A stretch of 64,000 bases of DNA, taken from Microcebus murinus (Eukaryota > Chordata > Mammalia > Primates > Cheirogaleidae). This document shows, piece after piece, positions 47,101-59,810 of the stretch (its first letter is position 1; each line of letters opens with the position of its first letter). The translations under genes and the position numbers were made by a program. The stretch covers positions 71,503,900 through 71,567,899 of the forward strand of contig NC_134116.1 in NCBI RefSeq assembly GCF_040939455.1, written 5' to 3'. The notes under the pieces were generated by a model, which saw only the letters and a program-made list of their open reading frames with translations, had not been told where the DNA came from and did no database searches.

Positions 47101-48014
47101 AGGCTGTGTGAGTGCTCCCACCAAGCTGGCCCCACACGGCCACCTCAGCACCAGTTGTCGCCTTCAGTCTTGAAAGAAGCTTCCAGTTTCTGGTTAGTTT
47201 GTTCTCAAGGATGAGGTGTGAGGGGAATTCTGTTGGCTGTGAAAGATCAAATCCATAGTCATTAAAATGTAGGAGCCTTGTGTGTTGGCGGAGGCTCCGG
47301 AGCAGTGTCATCCTCCCACCCTTGCTCCTCTTTAAGCACCTACTATTTGACAATGAATCCCGGAATTTCCTATATGGCTGCTTTGGACCCTAAACAGGTT
47401 CAGCGTTTCTTATTTTGCCCACTCTATAAACTTTTATTGAGCCTTTACTCTGCTGGGCACTGAGTTTGCAAAAAGGTAAATAAAGCACCATCTGAATCTC
47501 TTCCTTTCCGCAGTCTCTTCCCATGCCCTGAGAGCTCACAACTTAAAGATTTCTCTAGCTTTCTTTCTCCTTTCTGGTCCAGTGGAGCTGTCCTGGGGCC
47601 TTACCCAAGGAGGTGGTCCGGCACACGCCCTGATGAGACGGTGGAAGCTGAGTTTCTGTTCGTGGGGGACACGGCTCTACCCAGTCCGTGGGACATGCTT
47701 AGAGAGGGACGGGGCACGTGCCGAGCAAGCTACTGGCTGAGACACCTGGGAGGGCTGGAGCCACCAGGGAAGGGCCATTTCCAGCAGCCCAGAGTTGAGC
47801 TAATGCATGAGGTGCTGGAAGCATTTCTGGGTGAAGCTGGGGTGATTGGGCAAATGCAGGACAGCAGAGTTTGTACAGAGGAATTAGTCTTGGGCTTTCT
47901 GATTTCTTGGCCTGCAAAAAGGTTAACAGTGTACCACCCACACTTACTTACTGCATGACACCCTACCCAGCTGGGAGTTGCCTCCACTCCTATGCCCTAA
48001 TAAGTCTCTTTGCC
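47101..48014. other. Relatively G/C-rich unassigned DNA
   Basis: No gene recognised. Around 47,405-47,480 is a short antisense L2-like phrase (TTTTATTGAGCCTTTACTCT). The 105-codon frame at 47,641-47,958 (+) and those antisense to it have no recognised domain; the frame runs into L2-like text. Confidence 0.35.
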
Positions 48015-48580
48015 ACAGGGCAGCCAGAGGAGCCTAAAAATGCACCAAGCCCCTCCCAGTACTTCTACCTGCTACTTGTTACACTTGGAATGAAACCCAG
48101 CTTTAACCTGGACACCACAGCCCTGAGTTATTAAATACTTGGCCCTCTTCAGCTTCCATTCTGTCTCTTGCCACTGCCCTGTCCCCTCCTCAGCTGCTCT
48201 GGGTCCTGGCTGCCTTCAAACAACCCTTGACATTTTCTTTCTCATTTCTTCTCCCTGCTACATGTTTCTTGGTTGGATTTAGGACTCGATTCAGGTCTCA
48301 CCTCCTCAGGAGCCCTCTCTGACCACTGCACTCTATGATAATAGCCACTGCCCCCTTTGTCCTCTTCCCTGTGTCATTACATATTTCATAGCACTTATCA
48401 CCATCTGAAATGCTATTCTATACCTGTTTGTTGCTTGTCTCTCATACTCGCTAGGATCTGAGCTGCACAGAGGCAGGGCCATCCTTCTTGATCACTGTTC
48501 TATCTTCAATGCCCAGGACAGTACTTGTGCATAGGAGGGGATCAATAAAAGTATGTTGAATAAATGTACAAGTTAACTAA
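48015..48580 (+). mobile_element. L2 3' end, long
   Basis: Clear sense L2: ATTTAGGACTCGATTCAGGT, CAGGAGCCCTCTCTGACCAC, TTCATAGCACTTATCACCAT, GATCTGAGCTGCACAGAGGC and the terminus AGTATGTTGAATAAATG. Confidence 0.85.
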
Positions 48581-48741
48581 CTTGGAAATTCTGTGAGGCT
48601 ATATTAAAAAATTAAGTCCAGTGAGAGATTTGGGTTTATACGTATGATCAATCACAGAACAACCCAATTGCATGTGCTGTGCTAATCCTGATGCCAATTT
48701 TACTTTACCTCTGACTAACCAGATAATCTAGTGAGATTAAC

Positions 48742-49170
48742 TGTCTTAGTCTGTGTTGCTATAAAGGAATACCAGAGACTGGGTAATTGATAAAGAAAAG
48801 AGGTTTATTTGGTTCCGCAAGCTGTATGAGAAGCATGGCGCCAACATCTGCTTCAGATGAGGGCCTCAGGCTGCTTCTACTCATGATGGCAGGTGAAGGG
48901 GAGCTGGAGTGTACAAAGATCACATGACTAGGGAGGAAACATGAGACAGAGGGGAGAGAGGTGTCAGGCTCTTTTTAACAACTGCCTCTCAGGGGAACGA
49001 ATAGAGTAAGAACTCACTCACTACTGAGCAGATGGATGGCTGGATGGCACAAAACCATTCATGAGGAATCTGCTGCCATAACCCAAACACCTCCCATTAG
49101 AGCCCACCTCCAATGTTAGGGATCAAATTTCAACATGAGGTTTGGAGGGTCAAATATTCAAACTATAGTA
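48742..49170 (-). mobile_element. Solitary MST/THE1-type MaLR LTR with 5-bp target duplication
   Basis: Antisense LTR: TGTCTTAGTCTGTGTTGCTA, GAGACTGGGTAATTGATAAA, AAGCATGGCGCCAACATCTG, CACCTCCCATTAGAGCCCAC, ATCAAATTTCAACATGAGG. TTAAC stands on both sides (48,737-48,741 and 49,171-49,175), the 5-bp duplication expected for MaLR. At 429 bp with no internal part it is a solo LTR. Confidence 0.85.
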
Positions 49171-49254
49171 TTAACTAAACAAATACTAGGAAATCAATTG
49201 ATTCAATTTTTGGTAAGTACTAAAAAGGTGACTTATCATGTGTCATTAAATTCA

Positions 49255-49740
49255 ATAATAGCAACTTTATCTCTTCTGGGGAGGAGAAAAGGCTTCCCTG
49301 AGGAAATGACTTCTAAGCTGAAGCCAGAAGGGTAAGAAGGGGTTTTCCAAGTCAGGGAGAAGAGATGAACCTTCCAGGAGGGGAGCAGTATGTGCAAGGG
49401 GACTGAGGTGGCTTGGAGTTTAGTATATTGGAGAAATTGAGAGATCTCATGTGGCTGGATGCAGAGAAAAAGCAGGTAGGACAGGCAATGAGACTGGTGA
49501 AGCTGGGAGGAGCCACTGGTTGGACCAACACAGCCCACTGAGAGATGTAAGGGAGGAGTGACATGATCAAATTTGCCTTTTCAAATATCCATTTGTATGT
49601 AGTGTGGAAAGTAGATTGGAACACGGCAATACTGGAAGCAGGAAGACCAATTAGGAGGCTATTGAAGTAATCAAGATGAACTATCATGACAGCCTGGAGA
49701 GTCAATAGCACAGATGGAGAAATATTGAGTAGATTCTAAA
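49255..49740 (-). mobile_element. L2 fragment
   Basis: Antisense L2: GAGGAAATGACTTCTAAGCT, GTGCAAGGGGACTGAGGTGG, GAGTGACATGATCAAATTTG, AGGAAGACCAATTAGGAGGC, TATTGAAGTAATCAAGATGA. The 119-codon antisense frame (49,352-49,711) is likely a relic of L2 text, with no recognised domain. Confidence 0.75.
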
Positions 49741-49828
49741 AATGACTAGGAGGTAAAATAGATTGTGTTGGTGACTGATTAGACATGGGAGAGTGGGCAA
49801 GAAGTAGGTATTAAGAATGATTCCTCTT

Positions 49829-50294
49829 TGCTATGAGTGGGATTGTGTCCACTCCCAAATTCACATGAGGTTCCAACCTACAGTCCTTCAAAATGTGAGC
49901 CTTTTTGGAAATAAGGTTTTTGCAGATGTAATTAGTTAATCTAAGATGAGCTCACACTGGATTTGGTGAGGGAGCCCTAACCTAGTGTGATAGGTGTTGT
50001 TATGAAGGGGAAATTTGGACATGGACATATCCCCACTGGGAGAACACTATATGAAGATGAAGGTGGGGGTGCGGGTGATGTACCTGCAAGCCAAAGAATG
50101 TCAAAAGATTGTCAGCACACCTCCAGAACCCAGGAGAGAGGCCTGGATAGCAGATTCCCAGTCCTCAGAAGGCAGCAAACTGGCAGTCACTTTGATCTTG
50201 GCCATCCAGCCTCTGGAACTGTGAGACAAAGGACTGTTGTTTAAGCCACCTGGTTTGTGGTACTTTGTTACAACAGCCCTGGAAAACTAATACA
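49829..50294 (+). mobile_element. Full-length MLT1-type MaLR LTR
   Basis: Starts TGCTATGAGTGGGATTGTGT and ends CTGGAAAACTAATACA. Inside are GGAAATAAGGTTTTTGCAGA, AGCCTCTGGAACTGTGAGAC and TTGTTTAAGCCACCTGG. Flanks CTCTT and CTCTC differ at one base, a decayed 5-bp target duplication. Open frames here (69-85 codons) are LTR text. Confidence 0.8.
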
Positions 50295-52272
50295 CTCTCA
50301 TTTTCCCAAACCACGCCTCCCACAGAGTCTGTGCTCAAAGACAGAGGACAGGCATAAAGATGCCTTTCTTCATCTCCTTCACTCCCCAAAATCTGTCCCT
50401 ACCAAAGACCTTCAGCCAGCAGATTGAGGAATCAAAGGCACAGAGTGGAGTATAACTCATCTATTCATCTATTCCTTTGTCTAGAAATACTCATTCAACC
50501 AACATTTCTTTGGTATCTACACTGTTTCAAGTGCTGGATAAAACTTGAAGTATTGAAAGGAAGCACTTGTTTAGGGGTGGCCAGTAAAACTATAGCCAAA
50601 CTCTTGGATTCAGATGGACAATGAGAATATTTGGCTGAACTTCAAAAAAGCATTCCTAATAGTAAAGGCTATTATTGTTCAAAGAGCTTCCCAGAAAATG
50701 TGGTAATAATCCCATAGTTTGAGTCAGAAGATATTTTGCTGGACAGAACATTCAATAGTACACTTTGGGGAACAATCTTAAATTATAAAGGCGAGAAGGC
50801 AGGACAGGATTACTTCATTGTTTCCATCCATAGTCACTATGAAAGCTCCTTATGGAGACTTCACGACATGGGTGGCCAAATTATAACCACTGAATGATAC
50901 AGTGGAAGATGAATAGAAATGTCATGACTGTTTTTTCTATCCCTATTTCCAACTTTTATTTGCCAGCCTTCTCCTCTGGGCTTTTTTCTCCTTAGCATTT
51001 TTAGTCAATACTCTCCATTTTTCAGAGTTTTGTGTTTGTTTGTTTTTTAATTGTCTTTGTGTTTAAATTGCAGGAGTGTTAATTAAGATATAGAAGCTAC
51101 AGACAGTCCAGTCACACTTATTTTGGTGTAGCTATAGAAAGCAGTCTTTCAGGTACAAACACACTGCCAAGAAAATCTGTCCAGTTCCTGGTGCCTTTAA
51201 ATGTTTTAATAAGTGTCGCCTCCCATTGTTAAAACAGGAAATTAGCAACAAGATTACTCTCTTATATTTTCTTTTGAAATGCCTACATTTTGTGTGTAAG
51301 AAATGAGTTTTAGCTTCCTGGCAACTTTTAAATTGCTTCCTAATCTACTTCTGCATTTCTAGGTGTCTCATTGAATTGGAAGTGGAGGGCAACCTAATTA
51401 GTCCAAAGCAAAGAATGAGAAAGCTTTGAAAAGGTTGTTCTCTTCCAGCCAAATTGGCTCACCCTCAAATATCCATTGATGTCTGATGGGGCAAAAACAA
51501 CCTCCTCCTAGGAGAGTGTGAAAATTGGTCCCCATCAAAGGGAGCCCAATACCGTAGTGCACACAAACTCAAATGGGACCAATCTTTATTTGTTCTCATG
51601 TCCATAATGGAGGCACCAGGCTTGTAAGACACTGGGTCTGGTGTGGTACCTCCAAAAAGGCCCCATCCTGTGTTTTCGGATTAAACGGTTATTTCTACCT
51701 CGTATGCACCCAGGACTTGGTTTAAGGGTCTCAGATTGCATAACACTGTATGAAGAACAGTTGAGGCAAGAAATCATTTCTTACGTAACTTTTGTTTCTG
51801 GGAAGACTATCCCCAATCCACTGACCATGCCATCAAACCCTGGTTCTTTTCTTCTTTAAAATCCTGATCCTCTCAGTCAAATGTCCAGCAAAAAAGTCCT
51901 TTCCTCCTTTTTCTGCCACTGAATACAGCAATTCATCAGATAGAGAGCATGAAGGAGGCCACAGAAAGCACAGCCCTTAGCAAGCGAAGTGAACAAGAAG
52001 AGAGAAGATTTGGAGCACATGAGTATCTGTATTTCTTTCATTGTTGTTTTGACTTAAGAACTTAAGAGGCTGCAGCAAGTCACTTTTAAATAGAACTATA
52101 CATAAGGTACCATCATTGCTGCATAAATCTGTGGATTCCATTCCCTTCTTCACTCCCTCCAGACACATCCAATAAAAGGGATCATACACTTGTCTCTGGA
52201 CTTTCATCAGCTATGGGGGAGGGAGAGAATCAGAGATCCTGGGAGCATGTGGACATTGGGGTAAAGGTATGC
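50295..52272. other. Unassigned DNA
   Basis: A short antisense L2-like phrase lies near 50,490-50,550. The rest is unrecognised; 51,490-51,870 is low-repeat with mixed composition. No gene evidence. Confidence 0.4.
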
Positions 52273-52863
52273 AGCAGTTTCCTATTGTTGATATAATAAA
52301 TTGTCACGAATTTAGCAGTGTAAATAAATGTGTAAAAAATACACATTTATTAGCCCACAGGCCTGTGGGTTAGAAATTCAGGTTGACCTGGCTGGTTTCT
52401 CTGCTTAGAGTCTCACAAGGACAAAAGCAAAGTGTCAACAAGTTGGGGTTTTATTAAGAGGTTCTGGGGAAGAATCTGCTTTTGGTTCCATTCAGAGGTT
52501 GCTAGCAGAACTCCGTTCCATGTGGTTACAGGAACTGAGATCCCTTTACCTTGCTAGGGATTCAATGCTTCGGATCTCTCTTGCTTCTTTTTCTATCTTA
52601 CGTCTCTTGCTTTCCTCTCTGCTGCATCTTCCTGGCTGATTATGCCACTTTACTCTTCTGCTTTTAAGTGTTTGTGTGATTACATCGGGTCTACCTGGGT
52701 AATCAAGCAGAATCTCCCTATTTTATGCTTACAGAGCATGCTTATGATCAGTTGAGTAGCAACCTTAATTACATCTGCTATATGCCTTTGCTGCAGTGCC
52801 TAGATTAGTATTTGATTGTACAACTAGGGTCTTTCAGGGATAACTTTAGAATTCTGCTTCCAC
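52273..52863 (-). mobile_element. ERVL/MaLR-type LTR, near full length
   Basis: Antisense: CAGTTTCCTATTGTTGATAT, TGGTTTCTCTGCTTAGAGTC, TCACAAGGACAAAAGCAAAG, AGCAACCTTAATTACATCTG, GCCTAGATTAGTATTTGATT, AGAATTCTGCTTCCACAA. This is the same family type as 6.8-7.4 kb but more complete. A perfect inverted repeat around AATGTGTAAAAAATACACATT sits near 52,330. Confidence 0.7.
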
Positions 52864-55479
52864 AAGGTACACAATGGGGGCATGGCCTTGGGCCATGTGT
52901 ATATAACAGGATGTCAAACCAACTCTTCTGCTGTCTTTAAAGATCAACAGAGGCCCCAAAGATGGAGAACCAAATTGTAGATGCAGAACATGAATTTTTG
53001 GGCATGTGTTAGGCAATTACAAAATGGGTTTAGCCCATCACCCATTCCTGTGAGAGATGAGTTCACTGGGAGTGAGAACTTGTTTTGGAGAGTGTTGTCA
53101 ATGTGCTGTGCATTCTGAGCCCACCAGCAACCCTAATGAAGGGGTGAGACATGCTTCCTTCTACCTCCAGCTAAGGGAGTGTGGTTTCAAAATATCTATT
53201 CAGAGAGCCTGACACTCATCCCCTAGAACTGAGGAAGGCAGAAACAAGTATCTGAAGCAAGACAGAAAAGTCAAAGATGAGAGGCTTCCATGACCTGATG
53301 AAGAGGGAAGGGCCACAGCTACCTAAATGAACGGTCTGTACTTCCAGTGTTTGGTGGGACAAGGAAAGATACCTTGGGTTTCCCAAGGGCCAGGAGTGGA
53401 CTTAGGGGAGAAAACCAGTCTTGGCTTTTTTTATTAATGAAAGGGTCTCTGTTCAAGAACACCTTTTAAAAGGGAGATGAGGTGGTCCAATAGAGGAAGC
53501 AGGTGATTGAGGGTAAAGAGCTTCAGCAGGCATGAGAACATATAGGAAGAGTCAACAGTCCTACTCTGCTGACCCTGAAGAAGTGGTAAAAGAAAAGCAA
53601 GAAGATGTGGTCTGAGCCAACATGAGCAGGAAGATGGGGGATATTTTGCCTTGGAGGAGAGTTTGTGATTATGTGATCATTATACTAGACTGCCCTGTAC
53701 TAGAAGTACTAGGGTAATTCCCTAAGATTTCATCTAAGAGTAGGAAAAGAGCCATTCAACACAGGAAGTTTAAAAGAGAATGGTGATAAAGAATAAAATT
53801 GTTTTTCTACCATCTGGAATCTAGCTTGTTCAATAAAATAGTCACATGTTATATGTATCATTAATTATTAACATGACTTATATACTGGAATCATTATTTT
53901 GTGATGAGATCACGTTTTAGCTTTGTCTCTGCCTATGTAAATAATATCTGTTCATCTAACTGTGTGTTTTAGTCATCTTTGAGCATCTCCTGAAAATCAT
54001 CTCTCTATTGCTTTGGGCAAGAGCCAAGATAATTCTATGTCTTTTGGCTCTAGATTTGAAATATGTAGTCTAAGGGAAGGTGAATAAAATGATCTCTACA
54101 GTGATTTCCAGCTCAACAGTTAAAATGAACCATAGATTTCTTCAAGGTCTCTTTGCCTTAGTTTGTAGGTTAGTTGTCTAGTTAGGTTTGAACCTGATAA
54201 ATTCACTAATTGCTCTTTTCCCTTCACGGGGCACCTGGTTCCATATAGAGACAACTCAGGGAATAATCTCCATACTTAATCTCTCACACTCATCTGTGAT
54301 CACTGCTTCCTGAAAACCATCTTTTACCAGGGTTCAACCTGCTTTTTTTTCATTTGCCAAGAAATGAAAACACCCATGCCCATCTCACTCGCCCATCTTT
54401 GGTAACACCCACGCTCATCTCACTCCCCTCCCCAATGCCAGAGGACTCACTAAGAGAGGATGTCAGTGTAGTCTTGTCAGAAACATTCTATCATTGCTGG
54501 AGATCCCAGAAGAATAAACTCTGGGTAAAAGAACACTGACATCAAAGTAAAGCTCAATTTATACACCATAGCAATTTTTAATAGCTATAAACCTGACATG
54601 CAAATAGAATATTTTATGGCATATCACTACATTTAAATTAAAGTGCTTTTAAATAGAATATGTGATTTAGAACTATAAAAGTGCATTTTAGTTGTCCACA
54701 AATGAGATTTTAAAGTACTTAGAAGTATCAGGAATATAAAATGCAAGTGATTAGATGAATTATGCTGGGAAAACTAATACTTAATTTAAATGGCAATAAT
54801 TATATAAAGAGTAACTATGTAATATTAAGACAAAATTCCATAAACTATGCACAAAACCTATTTCCATAAAGTTGTATCTTGTATAGGCACATTGTTATGT
54901 TTTATATTAAATGGTATCATTACAAATGGTGTGTGATCATGCAATTGCATGTGACAGAGAAGATTTGGGATCTACAGCTGTCTTTGTCTTCTTCATATAC
55001 TTCCTCACCCATTATCATACAAGACATTGTCATCCGCGGATCTCTGACTTTATACTCAGTGTGGACCATGCCTTTTCTAATTTGTTCATTGTCTTACTGG
55101 CAACCCATGTCTATCTGCTTCTGTTTTATCTGAGATCAAGAGCTTAAGGTTGAAATCTGGAGGGCCTTTCTCAGTACCTTTTTCTTGCTTTGGCCTTGTG
55201 TGAGCTCATCAAATGACCCCACTGCAAGTCTTTCTCTTGACATCAAGTTCGAAGGAACAAATCAGTGAAATTCCAAGATCATGGACCTCTCAAAAGACCC
55301 AACAGTGGTATTTTTTTCAGGAAGACAACAAGTCCATCCTGGCCATTGGATGTTAATGATGGCTTTAAAGGATGGTGTGAAACCTGCTCAAGACCATTAT
55401 ATTAGAAAAATGTCAATAACTACTGAAGTACTGTTGTCAAGCTACAAAGCAAGATTGAGACAATAATTTTAATAAATGC
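52864..55479. other. Unassigned DNA with a small duplicated phrase
   Basis: A 24-bp phrase is repeated imperfectly at 54,369-54,392 and 54,404-54,427 (AACACCCATGCCCATCTCAC versus AACACCCACGCTCATCTCAC). Otherwise no family is recognised. Open frames at 54,879-55,147 and 55,281-55,466 have no domain. Confidence 0.4.
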
Positions 55480-56545
55480 CTCAAAAGAAGATTACAGGGA
55501 GTCGTGAAAGTGTTTCATGAGGCGACTCAACTTGGTTTAGGGGGTCAAAAATGCTTCTCTGAAGAAAGGACATCCAATCTGAGACCTGGAAGATGTATAA
55601 GTTCTCCAGTATGAAGGAGAAAAACATTCAAGTCTTCTAAATCAAGAAAGGAAATGAAATGAGGAAGCTATAGGCTAGTAGGGCATAAGAGAGGGAGAGA
55701 ATGAGTGTTAAGCTAAAGCAAGAGAGGTCAAGATGTTGCAGGGTGACAATTAGGATGAGGCAAGAGTGGATGTGGAGAGAGAGTTTAGAGGCCATTATGA
55801 TAATTGGGGCAGATATGATGTTGTCTTAGACTAGGATGGTGGCAGAAGAAGACAGATGGACGTTTAGACGGTACATGTAACACTGATGATGGATTGTCTA
55901 TGGTGGGTGGGGAAGAGGTGGCTCTTCCTGACTTACACATGAGTGGAGGGCAGCACCACTCATTGTGCTGTGGTCACTAGGAGAAAATTGAGTTCCTGGT
56001 GATGGAAGGAGGAGATAAGCTTTAGGTTCACTAAGAGTGAAGTACCTGGTAAGTATCCCAGTAGCAATATTAAGTCAAGTACTGGCCTGATGAAAGATCT
56101 GGACCAGGAATGTAAATTTGATGGTAATTAATTGAAAGATATTATGAGAAGCCCAGGATATATGAGGGACCCTAGAGAGAGCATATATAGAATGAAACAG
56201 AATTTTAAAAAAGAATAAAACCTCTTACCAAGGTATAAGGGGCTGCAGTGCTTAAAAGCAGGATAAAAGATCACATGCTGGGAAAATCAGAGATGGTTTT
56301 CCAGGATAACTGTTGTATCCCAGAAGCCAAGGAGATAGAGAGTATCACAGATGAGAAAAATCACTGGCATAGTATAATAAGGCAAGTGAAATGAAGTGAA
56401 GGCTAAAAAGGTCTTGTCATTTAGAGACATGGAGGTCTTTGGTGATTTTAGCAAGAGCATTCAGTGAATAGAATGAATTGCTTCATAATAGCATGAGTTA
56501 TTAGTGCTTGAGAGCTGAGGAAATTCAGAATGTAGACAACTCTTG
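55480..56545 (-). mobile_element. Long L2 remnant
   Basis: Antisense L2 layout over a kilobase: TTAGACTAGGATGGTGGCAG, TGATGGATTGTCTATGGTGG, GTACCTGGTAAGTATCCCAG, ATCCCAGAAGCCAAGGAGAT, ACATGGAGGTCTTTGGTGAT, TTTTAGCAAGAGCATTCAGT. The part 55,855-56,308 is repeated with unusually high similarity at 58,849-59,325. Confidence 0.65.
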
Positions 56546-57329
56546 AGTTGCTGTGACCAATGTCCAATTTTGCCCAAGACAGGGCCAGTTTGCCCTGTTG
56601 TCCTGGAGAAATTATTAATTGCTCCCTCTTCCAATTGCAAATGTGGCCTGGCTCGAATGATAAATTATGCCCTATGTAAGCACTGGGGAAGGGAGGCAGT
56701 GGAGGAGGAGCTGGCATGGAGTAAAATCCTGAGTTCTCTGCTACAAGAAGGTGGCAGCATGGAGCTGGGAGCAAACCCACAGCCCTTAAAACAACTTCTG
56801 AACCTTGGGCAAGTTTGTTTAAGTCCTCTTAGGTTTTTTTATGTTAAGTACTTACATATAGTGCTCAGAAAATATGAGTTTCTTTCTCTTGTTCCCTGTA
56901 ACTTGTTATTTTACCCATGTTGTATGGTATGCCTCATCTCCTTCCCTCCCTTTTCCTTTCCCTCCTCTCTCCTCTTCATCCTAAAATAACTAAAACACTT
57001 TGTGGAAAGTGTTTTATATTTCTAATGAAGTACTCTGTCTATGTGACCTGTCTCACTCTTGAGAATCACTGGTGACCTTGGTTTCTACCCTCTTATCCTA
57101 GCTGGGCAAACTTATTAATGCCCAACTCATTCATGTCAGTACATTTCAACTGGCACTGCTTTAGTGTTTCTTGCACCCCATGCCAGGAATGCTGAGAGGC
57201 TCCAGAGAAGGATATGATGTGATTATTTTTCTCAAGAGAGTCTTTTTCAGGAAGACAACACACTGTTCATAACACTCCTGCTGTTGCTATTCCTACTACT
57301 TCTGCCTCCGGCTGCCACTTATGGAGCAT
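56546..57329. other. Unassigned DNA with a pyrimidine tract
   Basis: A C/T-rich tract lies at about 56,936-56,980. The 148-codon frame 56,543-56,989 (+), the longest in the window, ends in this tract; it has no recognised domain and an opposing 110-codon frame overlaps it. I do not call it a gene. Confidence 0.4.
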
Positions 57330-57545
57330 CTTAGATACCCTGGGCTAGGCAGCTAGCATATACAATTGCATGAAGCATTTAGCTTGTGCAAGGTAATGTT
57401 ACAATAATTCAGTTTTACAAATGAGGAAAACTGAAGTTAAAGGAGTTTAAGCAAACTGCTCAGAATGACACAGCTTATAAGTGTCTACATGGAGGTCTGA
57501 ATCTTGATCCCTCTGACACCAAAGCCCATGATCTTTCCATTTCTC
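57330..57545 (-). mobile_element. MIR SINE
   Basis: Antisense MIR: GTTTTACAAATGAGGAAAAC, GCTCAGAATGACACAGCTTA, TCTGAATCTTGATCCCTCTG, AAAGCCCATGATCTTTCC. Nearly full length. Confidence 0.7.
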
Positions 57546-58848
57546 AATGAAAAAAAAAAAAGCAAATGAAATGCCATTTCAATATTTCACAATTAAAAAA
57601 ATAATGTTCTATCTGTATATACTGTTTAAAATGTTTAATTAGAAAACAAAACAAAATCAATTTCTCAAAAGGTAAAATTGGCTCTTATCATATGTCAAAT
57701 AAGTAGCAACCATTAATGAAGTCAAAATGTGTACTTGCCGAGCAGACATTAAGTGCTAGGGGTGGGTGCTTAGGAAAGAGAGAGTACTCACCGCAAACCA
57801 AAGGCATTGGTGAAGGCCATGCCAAGAGGTGGGCCTTGCATGGCCTAGAAGATTTGGCCAGTACATTCATGCAGGTGATTATCTAAGATGGGCTATGTGT
57901 TCTACAAATTATTAAACTAGAAATGTTTCCCAAGGAATTGCATGTACATATTTCCAGAGTCCTTTCTCTCCTCAGCCATGACTATTTAAAGCAAATTTCA
58001 CTTCAATGCTCTTGAAGTCAAATTGGACAGACTCAGCCTTGCTATATTCTAACAGCTCCAAGCTTACTGGACAAGAACTCTCAACTTCAGAAGCACAAAC
58101 AGGTGCTCAGGGTTCAAAATGACAGAGTTCACTGAACATTATTTGTTTTCAGTTCCTGCCTCTAGCACTGAAATGGCACAGCCTTTAGCATGATTTAAAG
58201 TGTCTACTTAGGGAGCTTGCTGAATAATGTTTGACTTTCATCACTACTGAAAGGGTACTTAAAGCACAGCCCCCACAACTGTGTCATCTTCTGCAAATCA
58301 AGGTTGATTAATAACAAGATCTCCTCACCCTGGCATCGTGCCTTTCATCTGAGCAAGACTGAAGCTATTCCTGGAAAAGATCCAGCTATTTTTTGCTGCA
58401 GTGCTAGGGTGTACCAATATAGCAGGGGCAGGAAGGAAGGTCAAAGTTAGCATTTGAGTTTGGATTGTAGGAAGGGAGAAGATTGAAATCAGTCCTATGA
58501 AAATCCAGTGTGAAGGTTCTGCATGCTTGTGGCCCAGGGCTGACATGAGGGGTGGGGCCAACATCACGCTTTCTCTGTCCAGCCAAGCAGGCACCATTTC
58601 AGAAGCAGGCACCAGCAGGCTTCTGAAAACAACCTTATGGAAACTGTTGATATCATTAGTGGGTGTGGTTCCGGGCACTTTTCCCACCTTTCTTCTGAAA
58701 ACAAGCAGGCTATTCATCTACATAAGAATTTCCAATCTATGCTCTGTGGAAGCATAACATGGATCTGCAGACTATTTTGAATATGGAGTTGAGGCTATAG
58801 GAATTTTTGTAAAGATTTTTTCTTCTTCACAATTTACATTGATAGTAA
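57546..58848. other. Unassigned DNA
   Basis: No gene or family recognised. The 130-codon frame on - (58,325-58,717) overlaps shorter frames on both strands and has no domain. Confidence 0.4.
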
Positions 58849-59325
58849 ATGGACATTTTGAGGGTACATTTAACACTTTGCTGATGGATTGTCTATGGTG
58901 GGAGGAAGAGGAGGTTGTTCTTGACTTACATACACACTTGTGTGGAGAGCAGAACCATTCACTGCACCAGCAGTCACTATAAGATAATTGAGTTGCTGGG
59001 GATGGGAGGAGGATGGGTTTCAGGTTTACTAAGACTAAAGTACCTGGTAAGTATCTGATAGCAATACTGAGTCAAGTACTGACCTGGGGCTCAGATGAAA
59101 GATCTGAACCAGGAATGTGAATTTGATGGTAATTAATTTAAAGACACTATGAGAAGCCATCGGGTTAGATGAGGGTCCCTAGGTAGAGCATATAGAAAGA
59201 AAGAAATTTTTGTATAAAAGAAGGCAGTCTCTGACCAAGCCTTAAGGGGCTCTAATACTTAAAAGTAGGATAGAGGATCACAAAAGTAGCTGCAAAAGCT
59301 AGAGATAGTTTTGGAGGATAATTAG
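58849..59325 (-). mobile_element. L2-derived segment repeated from 55.9-56.3 kb
   Basis: Collinear with 55,855-56,308 in the same orientation. Shared exact words include GATGGATTGTCTATGGTGGG, AGTACCTGGTAAGTATC, GATGAAAGATCTG, ACCAGGAATGT and AATTTGATGGTAATTAATT. Many of these shared words are absent from the L2 consensus as I remember it, which suggests the copies are related by duplication. Confidence 0.65.
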
Positions 59326-59469
59326 TGGACATCACTACTTTCTCCTAACTTTCACTTCACTGGGTCTTATATTAATTATAGCATTGATGCCTGTGTAAGA
59401 GCATTCCAAGGGTGTGCTATAAAGTAGTAAAACTTATGCAGAGTAGATGTTTTGTGTTTACTTGACATA
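59326..59469. other. Unassigned DNA
   Basis: Short unique stretch; nothing recognised. Confidence 0.4.
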
Positions 59470-59695
59470 TACAGAAGTCACTTGTATTGCAGTGTCTTCA
59501 ACTCAATGTTTTTCTCCATTGCTCTTAATATATTTATAATTATTTAGCCATTTGTCTAGTTTCTAATATTTTTCTACTCTACCACCCTATAAGCTCCCAT
59601 GTGGGCAGGAACTGTATCTGCCAAAGTTGCACTGTATAGCTCCAACCACTTCTATGGTTTCTGGCATGTGGTACATACATTTTATATGTCTATGT
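59470..59695 (+). mobile_element. L2 3' end
   Basis: Sense L2-like: CTATAAGCTCCCATGTGGGC, AGGAACTGTATCTGCCAAAG, ATGGTTTCTGGCATGTGGTA. Confidence 0.6.
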
Positions 59696-59810
59696 GCCAA
59701 CCCCACTCATTGCCCCCAGACCAACACAGGCTCAGGCTCAGAACTTTACAACTTGGTCAAGATTATTAAAAAATATTCAAATCTGAAAATGTTTATGTTT
59801 CAAAAACATT

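Noticed and set aside
56543..56989. 148-codon open frame on +, the longest in the window
   Set aside because: No recognisable domain, low-complexity C/T-rich end, an overlapping 110-codon frame on the other strand, and no splice or promoter context. A frame this long is expected by chance in 64 kb.
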